From assembly GCA_002070565.1 (NCBI GenBank), contig MWDM01000017.1, forward strand, positions 1-34,581: 34,581 nucleotides of DNA, read 5' to 3'. Position numbers and translations under genes: made by a program. This document shows positions 32,439 through 34,581 of this stretch, piece by piece. Source of the stretch: Bacteroidetes bacterium ADurb.Bin139. Lineage in GTDB: Bacteria > Bacteroidota > Bacteroidia > Bacteroidales > UBA932. Position 1 is the stretch's first letter; the number at the start of each line of letters is the position of its first letter. Under the pieces are notes generated by a model. That model made no database searches. It was given only the letters and a program-made list of their open reading frames with translations, and was not told the DNA's origin.

Positions 32439-34199
32439 ATGTTGGTAAAGGCATATGGGAGTGCGGTATGCGGGATAGAGGCCATAACTGTTACCATTGA
32501 GGCGGATGTTTCTCCCGGCATCAATTTTCACCTGGTGGGATTGCCCGACAGCGCCGTGAGGGAATCCCGGCAACGCGTTTCAACGGCTGTGCATTCCGTG
32601 GGTTTGCGCATCCCCTGTAAAAGAATTGTGATAAACATGGCTCCTGCCGATATCCGGAAGGAAGGCTCGGCCTATGACCTGCCCTTGGCCCTGGCGGTGC
32701 TGGCGGCCTCGGAACAGATCCGCGCCCCCATGCTGGACACCACGCTCTGCATGGGGGAACTGGCGCTGGACGGGACGTTGCGGCCCATCCGGGGAGCGCT
32801 TTCCATGGCGCTGCACGCGCGTGATTGCGGGTTCCGGGCGTGTATCTTTCCCCTGGAATCGGCCCGCGAGGCGGCCGTGGTGGAAGGCCTGGACGTGTAT
32901 GGGGTCACACACCTGGCCCAGGTACTGGACCTGACCGAGGGCTATGTGCGTATGGAGCCCCTGCGGCCGGACGACCCTGTGCAGATGAAACCGCTGAAAC
33001 CGGGAGAACCTGTCCGGATGGAACCGCTGAAACCGGGAGAACCTGTCCGGATGGAACCGCTGAAACCGGGAGAACCTGCCCGGTTGGAACCCCTGAAACC
33101 GGGAGAACCTGTCCGGATGGAACCCCTGCGGCCGGACCCGTATCCCGATTTTTCCCTGGTGCGTGGGCAGGCCCAGGCGCGGCGGGCCCTCGAGGTGGCA
33201 GCGGCAGGTGGCCACAATGTGCTCATGACCGGTCCGCCGGGAGCGGGGAAAACCTTCATGGCCCGCTGTCTTCCGGGGATCCTTCCTCCTTTGTCCTATG
33301 CCGAGGCCATGGAAACCACCCGCATCTGGTCCGTAGCCGGGGTACCCCGGGGCGAACAAGGGCTGATGCGCTCCCGCCCGTTCCGCTCCCCGCACCATAC
33401 CGCCTCTGTGGTTTCCCTTACGGGCGGGGGCGCCTCGGCATTGCCCGGAGAAATATCCCTGGCCCACAACGGGGTGCTCTACCTGGACGAGCTGCCCGAA
33501 TTCCCTTCTGCCGCGCTGGAAGTGTTGCGGCAGCCCCTGGAAGACGGGACCATAAGGCTGTCCCGGGCGCGGTACAAGGTGGATTACCCGGCCCGGTTCA
33601 TGCTGGTGGCCTCTATGAATCCCTGTCCTTGCGGCTATAAGGGACACCCGACCAGGGAGTGTGTTTGCCCGGCGTACCAGGTGCAGCGCTATGAGAACAG
33701 GATCTCGGGTCCCCTGATGGACCGTATTGACATTCACCTGACAGTGAAGCCGGTAGAGGTGGAGGACCTCATCCCGGGGTCAGCTGCCACTCCTTTAGCC
33801 GAAAGCTCTGAGGCCATCCGCCGGCGGGTGGTAAAAGCCCGGGCTCTGCAGACGGAACGTTTCCGGGCCATGCAAGTGGTACACACAAACACCAAGGGGA
33901 TGCATGCCAATGCCTCGGGGATGCATACCAATGCCTCGGGGGTGCATGCCAATGTCCAGGGGGTGCATGCCAATGTCCAGGGAGTGCACACAAATGCCCA
34001 AATCAGTGTGGGGATGCTGCCGGAAGTATGCGCTCTCGGCCCTGCCTGTAGGACATTCTTAAGGCAAGCCCTTGAACGGCTGCACCTGTCAGCCCGCGCC
34101 CACCACCGCATCCTGCGCCTGGCCCGTACCATCGCCGACCTTGAAGGCAGCCCGGCCATAGAGGTCCACCACCTGGCAGAGGCGATACAGTATCGGTGA
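32439..34199 (+). CDS. ComM/YifB-family AAA+ ATPase (Mg chelatase-like) with two repeat expansions
   Basis: 586-aa protein. The N-terminal Lon-S5-like domain (1-168, with INFHLVGLPDSAVRES) is followed by an 11-residue tandem repeat (172-237). The AAA+ module then has Walker A GPPGAGKT (265-272), Walker B GVLYLDELPEF (345-355), the SPHHTAS segment (317-323) and the Cys cluster CPCGYKGHPTRECVC (396-410). A C-terminal helical domain ends in AIQYR. Between the module and that domain, a 7-residue repeat (481-522) expands the normally single VHTNAQ segment. ComM is known as a branch-migration helicase in natural transformation; the repeats leave the catalytic motifs intact and stay in frame. Relatives are about 510 aa, so the extra length is about the sum of the two repeats. 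Confidence 0.93.
   Translation: MLVKAYGSAVCGIEAITVTIEADVSPGINFHLVGLPDSAVRESRQRVSTAVHSVGLRIPCKRIVINMAPADIRKEGSAYDLPLALAVLAASEQIRAPMLDTTLCMGELALDGTLRPIRGALSMALHARDCGFRACIFPLESAREAAVVEGLDVYGVTHLAQVLDLTEGYVRMEPLRPDDPVQMKPLKPGEPVRMEPLKPGEPVRMEPLKPGEPARLEPLKPGEPVRMEPLRPDPYPDFSLVRGQAQARRALEVAAAGGHNVLMTGPPGAGKTFMARCLPGILPPLSYAEAMETTRIWSVAGVPRGEQGLMRSRPFRSPHHTASVVSLTGGGASALPGEISLAHNGVLYLDELPEFPSAALEVLRQPLEDGTIRLSRARYKVDYPARFMLVASMNPCPCGYKGHPTRECVCPAYQVQRYENRISGPLMDRIDIHLTVKPVEVEDLIPGSAATPLAESSEAIRRRVVKARALQTERFRAMQVVHTNTKGMHANASGMHTNASGVHANVQGVHANVQGVHTNAQISVGMLPEVCALGPACRTFLRQALERLHLSARAHHRILRLARTIADLEGSPAIEVHHLAEAIQYR
32952..33149 (+). repeat. 33-bp in-frame tandem repeat within comM
   Basis: Six units of 33 bp encoding 11 residues each, type MEPLKPGEPVR. 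Units 2-5 differ from one another by only a few bases; the outer units (MEPLRPDDPVQ and MEPLRPDPYPD) are more diverged. The Pro-rich, charge-alternating product is probably an extended linker between the N-terminal domain and the ATPase. Confidence 0.95.
33879..34004 (+). repeat. 21-bp in-frame tandem repeat within comM
   Basis: Six units of 21 bp encoding 7 residues each: VHTNTKG, MHANASG, MHTNASG, VHANVQG, VHANVQG, VHTNAQI. Units 2 and 3, and 4 and 5, are almost identical at DNA level. The last unit corresponds to the conserved VHTNAQ of the family, so the array grew by duplication of a conserved segment. Confidence 0.93.
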
Positions 34200-34227
34200 G
34201 GATGAGCCGGCTGCGTGGCGGGAGTTG

Positions 34228-34347
34228 GTGCCTCGCACACTTGATTCGTTTGCCTCATAAGCAACTACTTATGCAATTCATACCCCCGGGGGTATGAATT
34301 GCATAATATCTTGAATGTCAGCTAAAAGGACAATGTGTGCGAGGCAC
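34228..34347. mobile_element. Possible MITE-like element: 13-bp terminal inverted repeats around a perfect palindrome
   Basis: GTGCCTCGCACAC (34228-34240) and GTGTGCGAGGCAC (34335-34347) are perfect inverted repeats. They enclose 94 bp with no ORF and the 38-bp palindrome below. No convincing target-site duplication flanks the element. It could also be a folded RNA/DNA structure after comM rather than a mobile element. Confidence 0.4.
34269..34306. repeat. Perfect 38-bp palindrome
   Basis: Left arm TTATGCAATTCATACCCCC (34269-34287) is exactly complementary to 34288-34306, with no spacer. As RNA it would form a 17-bp stem with a 4-nt loop. It lies 70 bp after the comM stop codon; the following ATATCTTG is not a U tract. 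Confidence 0.95.
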
Positions 34348-34352
34348 TCTTG

Positions 34353-34412
34353 TTTGCCCCTGGTGCTTCTGGAGGATCCAACGCTTATTTTGTAAAGTAC
34401 ACTTTATGAGGC
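34353..34412 (+). repeat. Direct repeat, copy 1 (60 bp)
   Basis: Begins TTTGCCCCTGGTGCTTCTGG and ends ATGAGGC. It matches 34522-34581 at 50 of 60 positions by eye, with the first 20 bp identical. The repeat period is 169 bp. Confidence 0.85.
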
Positions 34413-34445
34413 GTTTAGCAAATTTCGCAACTTTTGCAAATCATG

Positions 34446-34480
34446 ACCAGGGGCAGTTACGTTGGGTTTTTGCCCCTGGT
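34446..34480. repeat. Inverted repeat with 10-bp arms
   Basis: ACCAGGGGCA (34446-34455) and TGCCCCTGGT (34471-34480) with a 15-nt loop. The right arm is a further copy of the GCCCCTGGTG core that starts both 60-bp direct repeats. Confidence 0.85.
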
Positions 34481-34521
34481 GGGCCCTAAAACACCCCCAC
34501 CACGGGCACTTTTGCGGGGTT

Positions 34522-34581
34522 TTTGCCCCTGGTGCTTCTGGCAGATCCAGCACATATTTTGTATATCACACTGGATGAGGC
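34522..34581 (+). repeat. Direct repeat, copy 2 (60 bp, reaches window end)
   Basis: Second copy of the 34353-34412 repeat, cut by the window edge, so the true repeat may be longer and have more copies. The 34413-34521 interval has no supported gene. Confidence 0.85.

Noticed and set aside
32134..32573. Minus-strand ORFs across the heptad array giving peptide repeats such as GTWGQSP
   Set aside because: They arise because 21-bp units keep a frame open; the 14-bp units shift the frame and the repeats show no codon-like variation. No promoter or homologous domain supports a protein.
33734..34264. Long minus-strand ORFs under comM (33734-34264 and 32580-33737)
   Set aside because: They are antisense shadows of the GC-rich comM gene and its in-frame repeats; the plus-strand protein has all catalytic motifs.
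34269..34306. Perfect palindrome as a Rho-independent terminator of comM
   Set aside because: No U tract follows on either strand, and a zero-spacer 19-bp arm is much longer than usual; kept as a repeat instead.

Overview
The window looks like a chromosomal segment of a member of the Bacteroidota, probably an uncultured or gut/sediment Bacteroidales-type organism. Three things point there. Nearly every intergenic gap carries the Bacteroidota -7 promoter box TAnnTTTG. No Shine-Dalgarno motifs are visible. The gene set is typical: a DAHP synthase-chorismate mutase fusion, a nucleoside kinase with a ThrRS-like N-terminus, an ECF sigma operon with a TM/beta-barrel protein, and an OmpA/TPR lipoprotein. 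Coding density is very high. I see no tRNA, rRNA, CRISPR, prophage or IS transposase.

Layout. 1-4308: penicillin-binding protein 1A, D-Ala-D-Ala ligase and PrmC in one operon. 4309-5786: a complete tryptophan attenuator (leader peptide with three consecutive Trp codons, antiterminator, intrinsic terminator) ahead of a TrpB2-type tryptophan synthase beta chain. 5770-8036 (-): an exported serine hydrolase and an exported class I glutamine amidotransferase-like hydrolase. 8070-9443: radA. 9433-11078 (-): a UPF0104-type membrane protein and a small outer-membrane barrel. 11149-14868: PfkB kinase, DAHP synthase-chorismate mutase and a 3-dehydroquinate synthase/dehydratase fusion. 14831-16012 (-): waaA. 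16050-18729: membrane-anchored PHP protein, mlaE and mlaF. 18719-20956 (-): ECF sigma factor, lipoprotein and TM/beta-barrel protein. 21054-23915: TPR lipoprotein and EnvC-like factor. 23890-31378 (-): OmpA/TPR lipoprotein, pcm, MBL hydrolase, uvrA and uridine kinase-like protein. 31531-32142: deoxynucleoside kinase. 32165-34581: a repeat-rich end with a heptad-built minisatellite, a comM/yifB gene carrying two in-frame tandem-repeat expansions, a perfect 38-bp palindrome inside a 13-bp inverted repeat, and a 169-bp-spaced direct repeat running off the window.

How it works together. Much of the window is envelope construction: PBP1A and Ddl (peptidoglycan), WaaA (Kdo transfer to lipid A), MlaEF (lipid transport), EnvC-like factor, and lipoproteins. 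Aromatic synthesis forms a second theme: DAHP synthase/chorismate mutase, AroB-AroD, and an attenuated TrpB2. Two genome-level habits stand out. In at least six places the -7 box sits exactly 4 nt before the start codon, which predicts leaderless mRNAs. All five convergent gene pairs overlap at their 3' ends by 11-38 bp, leaving no room for ordinary terminators. The strongest individual finding is the trp attenuator; next are the leaderless promoter geometry, the repeat-expanded ComM and the AroB-AroD fusion.
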